Source of the DNA: Byssochlamys sp. IMV 00236
Taxonomy: Eukaryota > Ascomycota > Eurotiomycetes > Eurotiales > Thermoascaceae
Length of the DNA stretch: 64,000 nucleotides
Reading direction: 5' to 3'
Assembly: GCA_001931875.2 (NCBI GenBank)
Contig: MSJH02000808.1
Span: 437,165-501,164, forward strand
Shown here: positions 44,828 through 57,285 of the stretch, piece by piece
Layout: each line of letters opens with the position of its first letter
Numbering within the stretch: the stretch's first letter is position 1
Program-made: the position numbers and the translations under genes
The notes under the pieces: model-generated
What the model was told of the DNA's origin: nothing
The model's input: only the letters and a program-made list of their open reading frames with translations
Databases searched by the model: none

Positions 44828-45637
44828 TTAATTAATATATGTAGGCGCTTTCGAGATAAAAAAGTCCTTGCTCTTGAAGAGCACCACCATCCAACTCCAC
44901 GGAGTCCATCCCCCTAACTGTCCCGTCACCGTCCATTCTTTTGAGACGGGATGCTGCGTTGCTTTCTCCACGCTGCGCGAAGATAGGACACGAACGCCCC
45001 GCGCCTTCAGGAGCTTGAGGGCTGCCGATCCTGTCCCTGCCTTCAGGGATGGCAACATCTGTCGACTGGCGGTCACGAGTGTGATATCTTTCCGATCGGA
45101 GAAAACGTCCACCAGCTCGCCGGCAAGCTCGACTCCCACAGGCCCCCCTCCTCCAATTATTATACTGCGAGCTGCCGCCAAGGTCTTCTGCGCCTCTGCA
45201 ATGGCGGCCTGAAGATCTTCTCCTTCCGTGATCTTGAAGGGAATCTTCGTACTTCCTTCTCCACGAGTTGCCAGAGAAGTGCTGCCTGACGCGATGACTA
45301 GATAGTCATAAGGGATAGTAGACAACTCTCCGCGGCTGTCAACTGTGACCGTCTTTGCACCGGGTTCGAATTTTGTCGCCTTTCCCAGCACGAATTGGAA
45401 CAAAGCGGCTGGGTATCGCTCAAAAGCCTCGAGTATGGAGAAGATATACTGCTCTGGCGAGAAGGCTTTCGGTTTCGCAACCACTCTCGGCGCCGCAACA
45501 TTGTAATAGTATGTCTCGGACGGGTTGATGAGGATGACCTTGACTCCAGGGACTTGTCTGAGAAGACCATGGCTCACAGCGACCCCCGCATTGGAACCAC
45601 CGATCACGACGACAGTTACGGGCTTAGCAGATGCCAT
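44828..45637 (-). CDS. AIF/AMID-like FAD-dependent oxidoreductase, C-terminally truncated, 269 aa
   Basis: Read on the minus strand, the protein starts with a FAD-binding motif, VVVIGGSNAGVAVS. It continues with the DYLVIASGS segment and a second nucleotide-binding motif, IIIGGGGPVGVELAGE, as in apoptosis-inducing-factor-like NAD(P)H oxidoreductases. Relatives are usually about 370-400 residues and continue with a C-terminal FAD-contact segment containing an AAGD motif. Here homology stops near residue 235, and about 30 unrelated residues follow before the stop. That break coincides with the start of an AT-rich block, so I infer loss of the 3' third by rearrangement. The product is probably non-functional. 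Confidence 0.8.
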   Translation of the reverse strand: MASAKPVTVVVIGGSNAGVAVSHGLLRQVPGVKVILINPSETYYYNVAAPRVVAKPKAFSPEQYIFSILEAFERYPAALFQFVLGKATKFEPGAKTVTVDSRGELSTIPYDYLVIASGSTSLATRGEGSTKIPFKITEGEDLQAAIAEAQKTLAAARSIIIGGGGPVGVELAGELVDVFSDRKDITLVTASRQMLPSLKAGTGSAALKLLKARGVRVLSSRSVEKATQHPVSKEWTVTGQLGGWTPWSWMVVLFKSKDFFISKAPTYIN

Positions 45638-48600
45638 GATGAAAAGAAGAACCGACCCTGAGGCGTAGCACTTCTTGTATCAGAACGAAGGCATCCGTAC
45701 CCGAGTCGAGGTCCGAGCGGCTAGAGACCGTTGACAGATCCAGGTGTCTACTGCCAAACGGACACTGGATGCTTTCCCTCAGAAATGGGAAAATCTGGCA
45801 ATGCAAGAGGATTCCGAAGGGCGCAGTAAAGCGATCCTTTATCTGCTCGCCGCTATCTGCTCTCTTCAACGTGCCCGTCCCCTAGGTCTCCGTTAATTAC
45901 CAAGACAGGCAACATAGCGGCCCCTATTATTTGCCCGAGACGCTCGCTAGGCGCGACCTTGTCTGCAGCAGAAAACTAGCGTTCAACAGTGTCTGGGAAG
46001 CTTCAACGCTGGAAATTTGAAACAAGATAGTGACCGACGCCAGACCCGATTTAGCTTGGCTCTCTGATACCATTATAGCTCTCATCTCCCCGGATTTCTT
46101 GGCCTGTTGTAGACTCGCATTGAGACGTTGGCTGCGACCGGCACGAGGCTGATGTGGATCGTATCCCAAACGATTGTCGTCATTGACATGGAATAAATAT
46201 GGCAGGGCAACGACTTACAAGGCAGCAGATCTTTGCGAGCGCTTCATCAGCTGGACTGTTAACCTTATCGTACCTTCTTGATCCTTGGCAAGAACTAGAG
46301 CGCTATAGCTCTGGAGATGGAGAGTCTGTGAACGCTTGGGCATCATTAATAACAAACGTCGACCCACAGGTGAACAGTAAATAAGACAATTACGACTTGG
46401 AAACAATGAATGAACAGGATATTCCGCAAGCGAGCATGGAAAGTTGAAGGTCTCCGAATCCCTAGTCTCTCTTAGGGATAAGATGCCAGCGATGGTTTGA
46501 CAGCCAAGAGTCGCAGGTCGCCCTAGATCCCAACAGGCCCCCCTGGACTGCTAAACTTCGGGGCCGCACCGGCTCCTTAGAGCGATAGAGATTAAGCTAG
46601 CGGTTGCTAACCTCGCCAAGTGTCAATAAGAGCTCCTGGCTTTTGGCCGTCTTGGGTGAGGCCCGCGCCGTGCGATTTAGCAACCGGCTTGTATCCCGTC
46701 TGCTAGAATGTTGATGTGTATGCATCCGGTTTGCAACATACAAGAGGAAATCCGACTATAGAAAAGCAATAGTTAAGTGCGCTTTTTTCTGTCGATAATC
46801 CTTGATAATCCCCGGACGCTATAGTTGGTTAAAGCACGAAGCAATCATGGAGTAGTGTGCGCAATAGTGGGCTAGACCATTGGGGAATCCTCAATTTGTA
46901 AGCGGCATGAATGATGATGGTTAGTTAAGATCCAGTGGAATGATAATAATAATATAGGGCTGAGCAAAGAGAAAACAAGATTGTTTCACAACTTATAATT
47001 TCCGTCGGCAAAGATTTTATCCCCAGCCTCTATCCCCGAAAGCCGAAATCTTCATCATCTAAAACTAACCGTCAACAACTCAGCTACCGGCTGGAGAATT
47101 ATTTTCGCCCCCAGCTGGAGATATATGTACCAATTTGACATACCTCGGTCATTTCCCTAAAGAAAGTCTATTTCTTCCTCGTGCGCTCATTATTGCCCCA
47201 CAATGAACTGGGGGTGATATTAACTTCAGATCCATGGATGAGATCGCCGAGGTGGAGAATCATTAACGGTTCTCCTGCTGATCTCGCGTTTCGGCTGATA
47301 AACAATAATCGAGTCGTCCTTATTCTCCGGTGGATTTTGCTTTTCGATGTGGGCAGGTGCAATTGAGGATCGTCTGCATCAAAAAAATATCCCGATTCGA
47401 TAAAGCTGATGGAAGAACCATGGAGCATTGGCCACTCTGACAGCCTATACTCGTGATATATGCCGTCGTTACAGTCTCGTTGGAATATTCACTCTCTTAT
47501 ACATCAAGAGATATTTGAGTTCCTTTGGTCTGTCCCGAAGAACATGAACGCCGAGACACTGCTTAAGACAAGAGACTGGCTTGGGCATATATGGCAGGAT
47601 AAGTCTTGCGAAGCTAAGTCCTGCCATGTTGCATTTAGCGACTACCGTTGATGATAATGACGTCTCCTCATTGGCGGCAAATATCCTGGCGATATCCAAA
47701 GGAGTAGAAAACAGCGTCCATCTGAACGCACAGGATTTTCGCTTTTGAAGGCCAGATATGCGGGATCGAAAGTCTTCACGTCCGACCACTTGCCGTCAAC
47801 GATGAGAGTCGGGATTTTGGTCACCAAGTATAACTATGTGGAGATAAAGAAGCTGATCGAGACAATCCACCAATACACAATCTCCTGAAAGAGGCGTTGC
47901 TCAACAAGCCCATTCAGGACCTAGTGCAATTTGTTCTCCTGTGCCTTCTAGGCTCATTCCTTTGCCATTTCTTGTCGGACATTGAGGGGACAACCCTTAG
48001 GTGGAGTACAAACTACGTTCACTCCCCCACAGATTGGTTTACCAGAAAGGACTTTTTCATGCGAAACGTGTAATGGACAATGGATAAGCAGACCCCAGAG
48101 GCCAGCCATTGTCATCTCATGGGTCTCCTGCCGTCTTTAGTAGTTCAGCTCGTTAAGGTATGCCGGCACTAACTCTGTCGAGACAGTTGTTTGATAAAAG
48201 AAAGTAGCGCTGCCAGTATTGACAGTTGGAATACTCCGTAATCATATCCATCAGGAAGCAGGGTCCAAAAGGCTCAAGACCGGCTCGTCCATATGAGCTG
48301 ATCAAGCGATGGTACCGAGATTCGGTAATGATGATCGAACGAAACGCTGACTTTCCTCTAGTAGTATCGAACGACATAGGTGCAAATTGGAAAGATGGCC
48401 TCTCTATCGAAAGGGTCATCTAAAATTAAACCTCGAGGTTTATCACATTTACTGTTGATCCGGCTCTCCGGCATTACCATGGGAGAAGCACCCACAAACT
48501 GGCCACATCGGCAAAATCTAAAAAACTCTGTCGGAACCACGAATCAGACCCTATGTTTGCTAGATATAAGCATACGTAGTGCATCGATAGACAATAGAGA

Positions 48601-48910
48601 GATCAGACTCACCGATAATCTTTCGAGGATCGATCTCACAGGTACTTGGGTGATTCAGATCAGGAGGCAGAATCACTATATGACACAATGAAAACTTACG
48701 CCACTGTGATCAAGGAAAACGTTAAGAAGATTCAGGACGAAGACACCCCCCGCATTGAAGCATGGGCCCGGTGAACAGGATCCTGCTTCTCAGTAGAGAA
48801 AACAGAGCTGATCCACCTCACCAGGCGGAAGGGGTCTGCTGCATATTCGGAATGCTTATTTGTGCAACCTTCGCACCAGCAATCAAATAAACGCTTGAAA
48901 TTTAATCACC
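45638..48910. other. Gene-poor region of 3.3 kb
   Basis: No gene can be supported. A frame on the minus strand near 47642-47827 (KIPTLIVDGKWSDVKTF) reads like protein, but stops soon after and has no clear partner exon, so it may be a relic. Other ORFs are under 110 codons and unrecognised. Confidence 0.4.
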
Positions 48911-50855
48911 TTACTTATCTTGGAACGGCCACACTCGGTCCCAGGCTTCCCTCTCCTCTTCATTCTCGGCCATGTGATCTAAAAACTGCTTCCTCACGGT
49001 GGACAGCTTTCCTTTCATCTGACTGTAGTCTTCATGGTTCACCCAGCCCTGCCACCCGTTTTCTGAGCCACCCAAAGCTTCAAGGACGTCTTCCATTAAC
49101 TGCACACCTTCCTCCCACTTTTGCTGATCGACCTCCTGTGCCGCGACCTCGGTTGGTGTTACAGTAAGCGGACAAGGAGGCCCGTCTTTGCCGACTATCC
49201 GATCCCATTCATGCGCCACCTGAATTAATTGGCCTTTTACGATCGGCTCACCGTCGTTGAAAACCTGCGAAACCAACGAGATGATCTGACTTCCAAGCGT
49301 GCTGGCGTAGCGTAGAGCCTTGAAAACAGGGGGATTTTGCCGCGCAGACTGTATTTCATACAATTTATATAGAGATTGTTGTGCTAGCAAGGTCTTGGCT
49401 CGCTCTTTTTCGACAAGACTTAGCTCCTCAAAGTTCTTCGGTAAAGATGGCACTGAGAGACCATCCGGCTCCTTTGGTCCGTCAAATTCCAAGAATGCCG
49501 GGGTTGTGGCTTGCTGGAAAAGCGGTGCTATATGTACTGACTGCCAGTCTATGATAGAAAGTATCTTCGATGGGTCCGCCGGGTCGACAAAGATATTGTC
49601 GTGATGAAGATCGCCGTGCCATAGAACCGGAACGTGGACTGAGGTATCTTTGGGAAGTAGATAAGGAGCCACCTTCTCAAAATCGTCCAAGACCGCAAGT
49701 TTTGCATCAGCAGTGGGTTGGTAAGACCTCGGCCCACCGAATATTCCTTCCGGTTTCGGGAACTTTGTGGATCGCTGAATGCACTCTCGTTCGCGCCGGG
49801 CTGAGGCGAGTATATATTCGCTAGCAGTGCTACCTATAGACGCATAGGAGTTATCAAAAGGACCGAAACGCTGAGAAGCAGATTAAATATGGAAAATAAG
49901 GGGAATACCGACATGGCCCTTTGTCTGAATCGAAATTTCTCCGTCCGTCTTCCAAAAATTTTCGGTCTGTTGTGGGACCGACAACAAAACCAGAGTAAGC
50001 AGTGGTGGAGAACTTATCTTGCGAACGCGCAAGATCTGTTTCATAGTAAAGGCTTCCAATGTTCTCGAAGTGGTGTGAAAGAAGGCTCCGCTCAAAACCA
50101 ATAATACACTGTGTCAACTGGTGCTTTTCTTTCATGCTCATTGTAGGCCACTTGGAGCTTAGCAGGACTCCGTCACTTTTCTCCATGATAATATACTCAG
50201 CGCCAACAGGATTGCCAGCGGCACAAGCATTCCACGCATACACCTTTGGGGACGGGATTCCGGCGATAGTCCTCATCCGTAGGAAATTCAGCTTCGCTCC
50301 ATATTTACGGCAGTAGACTTAACGTACAAAGTCCATCGTCGCAGCCTCACTGGCGGTGGTGTAGAATGGCAGGCCAGCATTGGGGTTAGGGACCTTAGCG
50401 ACGACTTGCCGCCCGTCACACATCTTGATGGGAAAGCCTTATTATAATTCCCTTCCGGAAGCTTTTGCACACTAATACATGAAGATAGGCTCTCACCTAG
50501 ACTTGCAGTCGCAACTCTGACCAGTTCGGTCATGTTGAATTTCACGCGTCGGTCAGCAAGCTGCTCCGCCTCGTTAAACAGCCAGCGGCCACCAGTGTAG
50601 TGATAAAAGCTATCGTCATCCCAATGGACATCTGGATAACAGTTAGGTCCTGTAGATTGAAATGAGATCAGACTGACCTCTAAGGCACGATGACATGGTC
50701 AATGCTCGTATCTGATGTTGCGTTGATGAGTGCACAGAAGATCTGATCAAATAGCGAGACGTGCGATGAAGAGCAAAAACACATCGAAGGGAAGAAAATC
50801 CCCGATTTATGGTGAGCTGCATATCTCTACAGCAGCTTATACCAGCAATATTCAC
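48911..50855 (-). pseudogene. AIM9-like phosphotransferase broken by a one-base frameshift
   Basis: On the minus strand the exons are 50855-50678, 50631-50328, 50291-49913 and 49833-48911. They give an Arg/Ser-rich presequence, YTGGRWLFNEAEQLADRRVKF, QKLPEGNYNKAF, the IPSPKVYAW region, the APH loop LWHGDLHHDN and the usual C-terminus. Exon 2 is out of frame after NKAF, near 50430. The family sequence resumes as IKMCDGRQVVAKVPNPNAG in another frame, so one base is missing around a CCC run. The exon lengths sum to 1784, one short of a whole number of codons, which agrees with a single deletion. All other parts are intact, so the lesion is recent or a sequencing error. The intron before exon 3 (43 bp) is less certain. 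Confidence 0.78.
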
Positions 50856-51446
50856 AAGATCATGGTATCCTTTAAAAAGATAGGTAGGTTGTGGTGTTCT
50901 AAAGCTTGGAGCTGCGAAACTAGTGCCACATGCGTACGCTGACTAAGGATCGGATCCAGCCAGTCAGCTGTCTTGCTCACGTTAACCGTATCCCATGGCT
51001 AGCAACAATGACCGGTAGTAGTTCTAGCGAACATATTCTACTTGGAAGATTTAATTCGAAAGACATGAAGTGTATGCAGACGTCAGTCTAGGAGATATAG
51101 GGCTATGGACGTAGGTCCAAATTTGAAGGGTGTCTCAGGTCACTAGCGTAAAAGGAAACGTCCTACCTAATATAAGTACCGCCTCGCCAGCGCTCAGCGA
51201 TAAGTAAGTGAAGCCAGCTCCAGTTTCCCTTCCCTTATCACATTTTAAGATGGTGAAGCTTCAAAGACTCACCATTACTAGAAGCACATCGCCCATTTCC
51301 TGATTCCGCAAACCATGGGCCTAGTGTCATCGGCCGGGAATGACTTAAATACCTCTCCCTCGCTACCTACTGCTGATCTACATATCTTACACATCTCCCC
51401 CCGAAAGTCTGATAGTAATTTACCCTTGTTTCTGATCCAGCCCGTC
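50856..51446. promoter_or_regulatory. Divergent region between the AIM9-like pseudogene and the ankyrin gene
   Basis: Both genes start in this stretch and point outward. An ATG at 51315 is in frame with the ankyrin protein, so part of it may be coding. I see no clear TATA element. Confidence 0.4.
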
Positions 51447-52336
51447 ATGGATATCCTGCCTCCGCCAGATTACCCTCCTGTCAAGCCGACCGAGTATCCT
51501 CAACTCCCAACACGAACGCCACCAGCGACACTCGAAAAACTACATGCTTCTTGCGTCAGTGGTGATCTCCAGGAATTCAGGAAGATTCTTGGCTCACAAA
51601 GTTCTTTATCGGAGGGCTTTGATATTTGCGACTTGTCTACGATAATGAAAGAAGCCATCAAACGAAACGATGCGCAGTTCGTCAGAGAGCTTCTCGATCG
51701 CGGCTTACCTATGGATCCACTCTATGCATTAGAAGCCGTCAAAGTGAAAGGGAAGGATACGCTGAAAGTTTTCCTTCAAAACGGATGCGATATCAATCAA
51801 CCCGTGAGCGCACTTAGGCCTCCCATACTTGGGTGAGCATTCCAATCATCTTGACAATGTGTTGTCAGGCCTAACGATTCTTTAGTTATGCTATTGCAGA
51901 TGAGGATATGGTAGCTTGGCTTCTTGATCATGGAGCTGATCCCAATCGTCAATGCGTTATTGATCTCACCCCATTCTCGTTTGCTGTCGAAAGCGCCCCT
52001 ATATCTGTAATCCGCCTCATTCTCAGCCGTGGTGGAGATGTTCAAAAGGGCCAGCTTCTTCATCATGCAATCGAACGAGAGGCGGATGCTATCGAGGTCT
52101 TAAGGCTTCTCGTCGAAAAAGGAGCGCCCATTAATGCTATCATGTACGAGAACCATTATCCTTCTGGGGCGTTATTCCAGTTTATGCGTCTCGGGACAGC
52201 TCTGCACAAAGCGTCTGCACTCGGCAAAGCTGATGTAGTGCACTATTTGATTAGCAAAGGTGCCGACCAGAGTATAAAAGATACAAATGGTCGTACAGCT
52301 ATGGAGTGTGCACAAATTTCGGGCCACAGAAAGTGA
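51447..52336 (+). CDS. Ankyrin-repeat protein, 278 aa (322 aa from an upstream ATG)
   Basis: Exon 1 runs to 51832 and exon 2 is 51886-52336, with a 53 bp GT-AG intron that restores ILGYAIADED. Several ankyrin repeats are visible, with WLLDHGADPN, LRLLVEKGAPINA, GTALHKASALGKADVVHYLISKGAD and NGRTAMECAQISGH. There is no signal peptide or catalytic domain, so it is a protein-binding module with unknown partner. I prefer the ATG at 51447 (MDILPPPDYPP), since the 44 residues upstream look unlike coding sequence. The protein stops at GHRK. The bases just after read VIEILEGVS in the next frame, the expected end of an ankyrin helix, which suggests a late frameshift. Confidence 0.82.
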
Positions 52337-55062
52337 TCGAGATATTAGAGGGTGTGTCGTAGCTCGTCTCTCCCGTGTTCAGTTACGTATTTTTGGGCAC
52401 CTGTTCTCCTAGGCTTTAAATGATATAGTTTATATACCCATTGTCGCTATGTTACCAGAACTGAGAACTACAATGTTAATCAACGTTTAATAAGCGCGGT
52501 GATATGCAGTGTTATGGATTTGAAGGGTCAGTATTTTGTGACCGAGCTTTTGTAGAACACGCACAGAACGATCATCTCTGAAGTAGATCTTGTACCTTGA
52601 GGAGAAATGTTTTCAAGGCTTACATTAATGGCAAGTCCGTTCCGTACGAGACCGCAGAAGTCGATTTTACGATCTCTTTACTAATTGGAAATGCAGTGTT
52701 ATGGTAAAAGCTCCAGGACATCCCGTTTCATATGAAAGAGAAGGAACGTTTATGAATTCGACTGCATCAACCGATCACCTTATATTCGACCTTTACGAGA
52801 AGTGGGGGAGAACAACACTGATCGGTGCATGGTTTCTGAGTGGATGGATCATGATCTCTGGTCTTAAGGGACTTGTTCGGGCTAGCTTTTGTTAGACCAC
52901 TGGCACAGCTCTTGAGGATTTAAAGTAGCTTACAGTTAGAGAGTGGCTCATGGTTATAAGATAGCAGCAAAACAGTTTTGGTGATCTTGGTTTGTAGTAA
53001 AGAAGATAGATGGCTTGGGAGTGGTTAAAAGGACAGAAGAATAAAAGTATGGATACCTAACTGACATGTCACATGGAGATGACGGAGACCACAACAAAAA
53101 GCTGCAGGCACACAATACTCGAATCTGACTTTGTTCTTTCACTCTTCTTTTCTTTTCTTTTCTTTTCTTTTATCGTCCTTTTTTTTTTGAAATTATCGTG
53201 ATTAATAGTATTTTTATCATATCAATGTTAGCGCGCATTCAAGGGTACTAGTAATAAGAATATTGCGAATATCGGCCTCCAGTAGTTGTTTTTTCTTCGA
53301 AAGAATCTCCAGAAGGGATACATATTTCAATCTCCTCTATCTGCACGCTGGTTTAATTCCGATAAAGCAAATTAACTTTATGAAGTTGATAGTCTACCAA
53401 AACTCGATAAGTAACAGTAATAAACCTGTATTCTGGAGTGAAACTTGTTGAGCTTGAATTCTCTAGCAACTAGCTCAGCCCATTTATCCCTGTCGGTGGA
53501 GCTAGAAAAGCGTGGGAAAAGACCAGTCCAATTTCTGGGATACGATCCACTATATTCTTTTTAATTGCTATACCGCGAGAAACTAATAAGTATTAGGTAT
53601 ATTGAAAGATAACATATTCTTCATCATGCAAATTGGACGCCAGTCATACTCAAGTTCGGATCGCACATCATGAATAGAGTGAAACAGGCGACTGCTGAAA
53701 AAGGTTTGCATGCGATTTATAAGTGCCGAATAATCCTTGCAGATGCCTTGGTGTTCAGTTAATAAGATGCATCTTATATAAATTGACATAGCATAATAGT
53801 AGCATTTATCAGGCTAGATGAGCAATAACAGATGGATTATTAAGCTTTAATTGTAGGTTTATGTCATGAATAGGAACCCGCATGAAAGGAACGCCAGCGT
53901 GTTAGAAAAGGTTGACTGACAAAGAGGCTTTAGACACATATAGGAGTCTCGAATCCAGAGCCTGGAGGATCACGCTAGAAATTTCATTTTTCTTCGAGAA
54001 AGGACAACGCTAGACATATTCGAAACAACCAATTGGCTAGTGGCTGTGACATATGAGACTTCGTCTGGGCTGTCTCTCCTGATTCCAGTCAAGCCTTCCA
54101 CATTTGTTTGATAAGCAAATCCTTTGGAGCCAGTGTCTAGACCACCACTAATTTCTGGCGGCAGGTGGAGGGACCTTGATGATTTTTCGCATATTCACTC
54201 ACTGAATCTGAATTAGATGGAGTTTATTACAGTTAGCTGCCTTTGAGATGAGACCTGGGCCCTCTTTAAATTATAAACAGTACCTTTTCTACGCCATCGA
54301 AGGCTGCAAGAAGGATAAATATCTATTACTAGCAAGAATACTAGCAAGATTACTGTTGACCTCAACACATGCACGATCTAGCTACTAAATCAATTAATTC
54401 TTATAAGCGTAACTCCAAGCTGTCCAGAATCCATTGACGCTATGAACAATATTGAATAGTTTATCTTTATTGGGTTAGAGATTAATGTGCTGTGTTAATC
54501 ATAAATATTGGGCTTTACAGCAAAGAGGTTGAAGGAGCCTTGAGGGAAACAACCCTCAGCGGTATTTCTTACTGACTTCTTTAGGTTAACTCACCAGTCC
54601 AGCGATTGAAATCTACGTCTGGCAGTTCCCTTGTCTCCTCAAATGTATCGAGTTTCGCAGGATTACAACATGAGCTTGCACAGCCCTGGTCCGTCAGATT
54701 TTTCACTTTGCCACATTTCCTTGTAAATGTTTAGGTCGCTATTAATGCTGAGAATCAGAACGTCTATATTGTCGGTGTCAGCTGGGGTTCAATTAGAAAG
54801 AGGGAACTTGATTGATTGCTTTGAAATCCTGCTTCCTTTAGGTATCTTTCTTAATTGCCGACCTGGCTAGCCCTAGCTATAGAGCCAACATACGAGGAGA
54901 GATCTTTTTTTTATCTCCGTTGGAGGCTCGTGTGTTGCAAGGATATCGATGATTGCAACCTTGCTGTTGCCCCCTATCTCAGGAGGATTTGTAGCCTTCT
55001 GTAGGCGGTAAATGAACGACTATATAATAAACTAACAAGAGCTGGATTGTTCCCTTATCATT
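52337..55062. other. AT-rich gene desert with a microsatellite and one decayed frame
   Basis: No intact gene is present. A frame from 52504 holds protein-like stretches interrupted by TGA (52579-52581), TAA (52705-52707) and TGA (52753-52755). A CTTTT pentanucleotide repeat lies at 53144-53171. The rest to 55062 is AT-rich with no long ORF. It separates the ankyrin gene from the arsenic pair. Confidence 0.5.
53144..53171 (+). repeat. CTTTT pentanucleotide microsatellite
   Basis: About five units of CTTTT run without interruption, followed by a separate 9-base T run near 53180. Confidence 0.85.
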
Positions 55063-56432
55063 TCAGTCTTTCCAGCCAATTCGCTTCGCTATAAACCTGA
55101 CAACATAGACAAGACTAAGCAGTACCGGAACCTCAATCAACGGTCCCACAGTGGAGGCAAGCGCTTGATTGCTGTTGGCACCGAATGTCGCGACAGCGAC
55201 AGCAATGGCAAGCTCAAAATTATTGCTGGCAGCTGTGAAACTTTGCGTGGCACTCAGCTTATAACCAAACCCAAGCTTGTAAGTCACAAGAAGAGTGATG
55301 AAGAAGACAATAACAAAATAGACGATAAGCGGAGCAGCAACTCGTATCACTGATACGATCTGATGTACCACCTGGCGGCCCTGAGACGCGAACAGCACAA
55401 GGATCGTAAATAGAAGCCCAAGAAGTGACCACGGACTAGCCCATTTCAGGAAAACCTGGTCATACCAACGTTCTCCCGCGATCTTTCGAAGGGTAATGCG
55501 GGTTATGATTGCGGCACCCAAGGGGATGCCAAGGAACACCGCTACGCTTTTGGCAGCGGTCGAATAAGATAGTGTAACCTCACTGCCCGAGTGACTAATG
55601 ACATGAATAAAGAAGACGGCCAAGGGAGCAAAGAGTATCATCTGCAGCAGTGAATTGATTGCGACGAGAATGGCGCAGTATTCACTGTCGCCGCCAGCGA
55701 GACCGGTCCAGATAAGAACCTATTAGCAGGATATATGTTAGTATATATCCTCACGAAACGTAGAGAGTAACACGTTAAGAAAGACACTTACCATAGCGAT
55801 ACATCTGGCTAGCCCAACGAGAATTAAGCCCTCCCGAAGCTCTGGTTCGTCCGGAAGGAAAGCCCATGCCAACCCCAGCTACAATATGGAATGTCAGCGA
55901 GAATTATCGTCACGAGTCAAGTACTTCTGCATCTTACCATCAAGAAAGGAGCGATGATCCAGTTAACGAAGATACTAAACGCGATCTGAATCCATATCCC
56001 CCGGTCTCGGAAGACGTGGTGTAACGATTCATATCGCACTTTGCAAAGAATGGGATACATCATGACCAGGAGACCGATTGCTTGTAACGTGTCAGTCAAG
56101 TACTATTGTTAAAAAAGCCGTGAGTCAATACCAATCGGAATAGAGACCCCGACAAACTTCCCCTTCTGAAGGGCAGGACCCGTCTCTTCCACAAAATTTC
56201 CCAGTATGATTCCGATGGCCATGGCAAGAAAGATCCATACGGCCAGAAACCGATCCAACCATCCAAGACTCTTGAAGGCTGATTGCTTGGACGTACAATC
56301 TTCAGATTCGTTTGTTTTTTGCTTCTCGACATCCTCAGTCGTGGGACTTGTCGACTGATTATATAGTTCTGGGTTGTGAGATTGCTGTTTGGTCTTCGCA
56401 GGGAAACCTATGCAAGGAATTGTGGTAACCAT
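55063..56432 (-). CDS. ACR3: Arsenite efflux transporter ACR3, 395 aa
   Basis: Exons on the minus strand are 56432-56132, 56080-55938, 55878-55792 and 55719-55063, all GT-AG and in frame. The product has about ten membrane helices. It carries the family block [21 protein letters not shown] with the conserved Cys174 needed for arsenite transport. The later segment [17 protein letters not shown] has the conserved Glu. A hydrophilic N-terminus of about 60 residues precedes the first helix. ACR3 exports As(III), and in some fungi Sb(III), across the plasma membrane. The gene is divergent from arsC at 57286 across 853 bases, so the two are probably co-induced by arsenic. Confidence 0.95.
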
Positions 56433-57285
56433 CGCCAGCCGGTTAATCGTATGAAATATTGAAGGAAAATTGAAGTGGATTTCAGTGCCTCTCAGAAAAT
56501 CTCCATGGACAAACAGAATGGAGTCGTTTGTCGAATATAGATCAGAACAATTTATACGCTAGACTTGATCTGTCCAAGATGGCCAATCAGACGAGGCGAA
56601 CGACACTCAGCCTCGCTTAACCAATCATCGATCGCGAACATGTCTCCGGGCTTGTGGTTTGTCATGGACGAAAATCCAGCATTTTCCCCTCTGGATTTTC
56701 AACCACTTACAGTGTTGATGTGACATGCCGTTGTGGTCTAAGATCTATAAGATGTTTATATCAAAACAGTGTTCGATGACAACGTCCTATCCCCGTCGTA
56801 ATAAAGTCAGGCCACCAGCCATCAGCTCAGAGTTGCTTATCAGCTAAAAATGGAGATGTTTATCCAAATAACTAGACAGTGGTTTCGACTTCAGCAATGC
56901 GTGCTCTATGACAGATGCGATTTTTCTTTCTACATACAATTCGAATACGAATTACGAAAAGCCACTTGCCAAACGCTACTGAGTTGTGGGACAAGATCAT
57001 TATATGACAGAACGTTCTAGACTGAAGAGTCATTTATTTTCCTCTTTTGCAAGCTATTATGTGGTTTACAAAAGCCTAGAACAGCCTCTTGATGTTTCTT
57101 CTTTGCATGCACGAGTGGGAATATTGTCATCTCACCTTTTGTCTTGTTTCGTAATATATTTTGGAGATATCTGCCCTTTATATTCGCCAAGAACTGCTCT
57201 TGTGATAGCATCGTCCCTCTCATTCAACAAGCCCACGCCACAACAACCACTCAACGGATAACACGAAAGACATTTCGTACCCAAA
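56433..57285. promoter_or_regulatory. Shared divergent promoter of the ACR3 and arsC genes
   Basis: These 853 bases hold the start regions of both arsenic-resistance genes. I could not identify a defined binding site. A common regulator, such as a Yap-type bZIP factor as known for yeast ACR genes, is an inference only. Confidence 0.5.
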
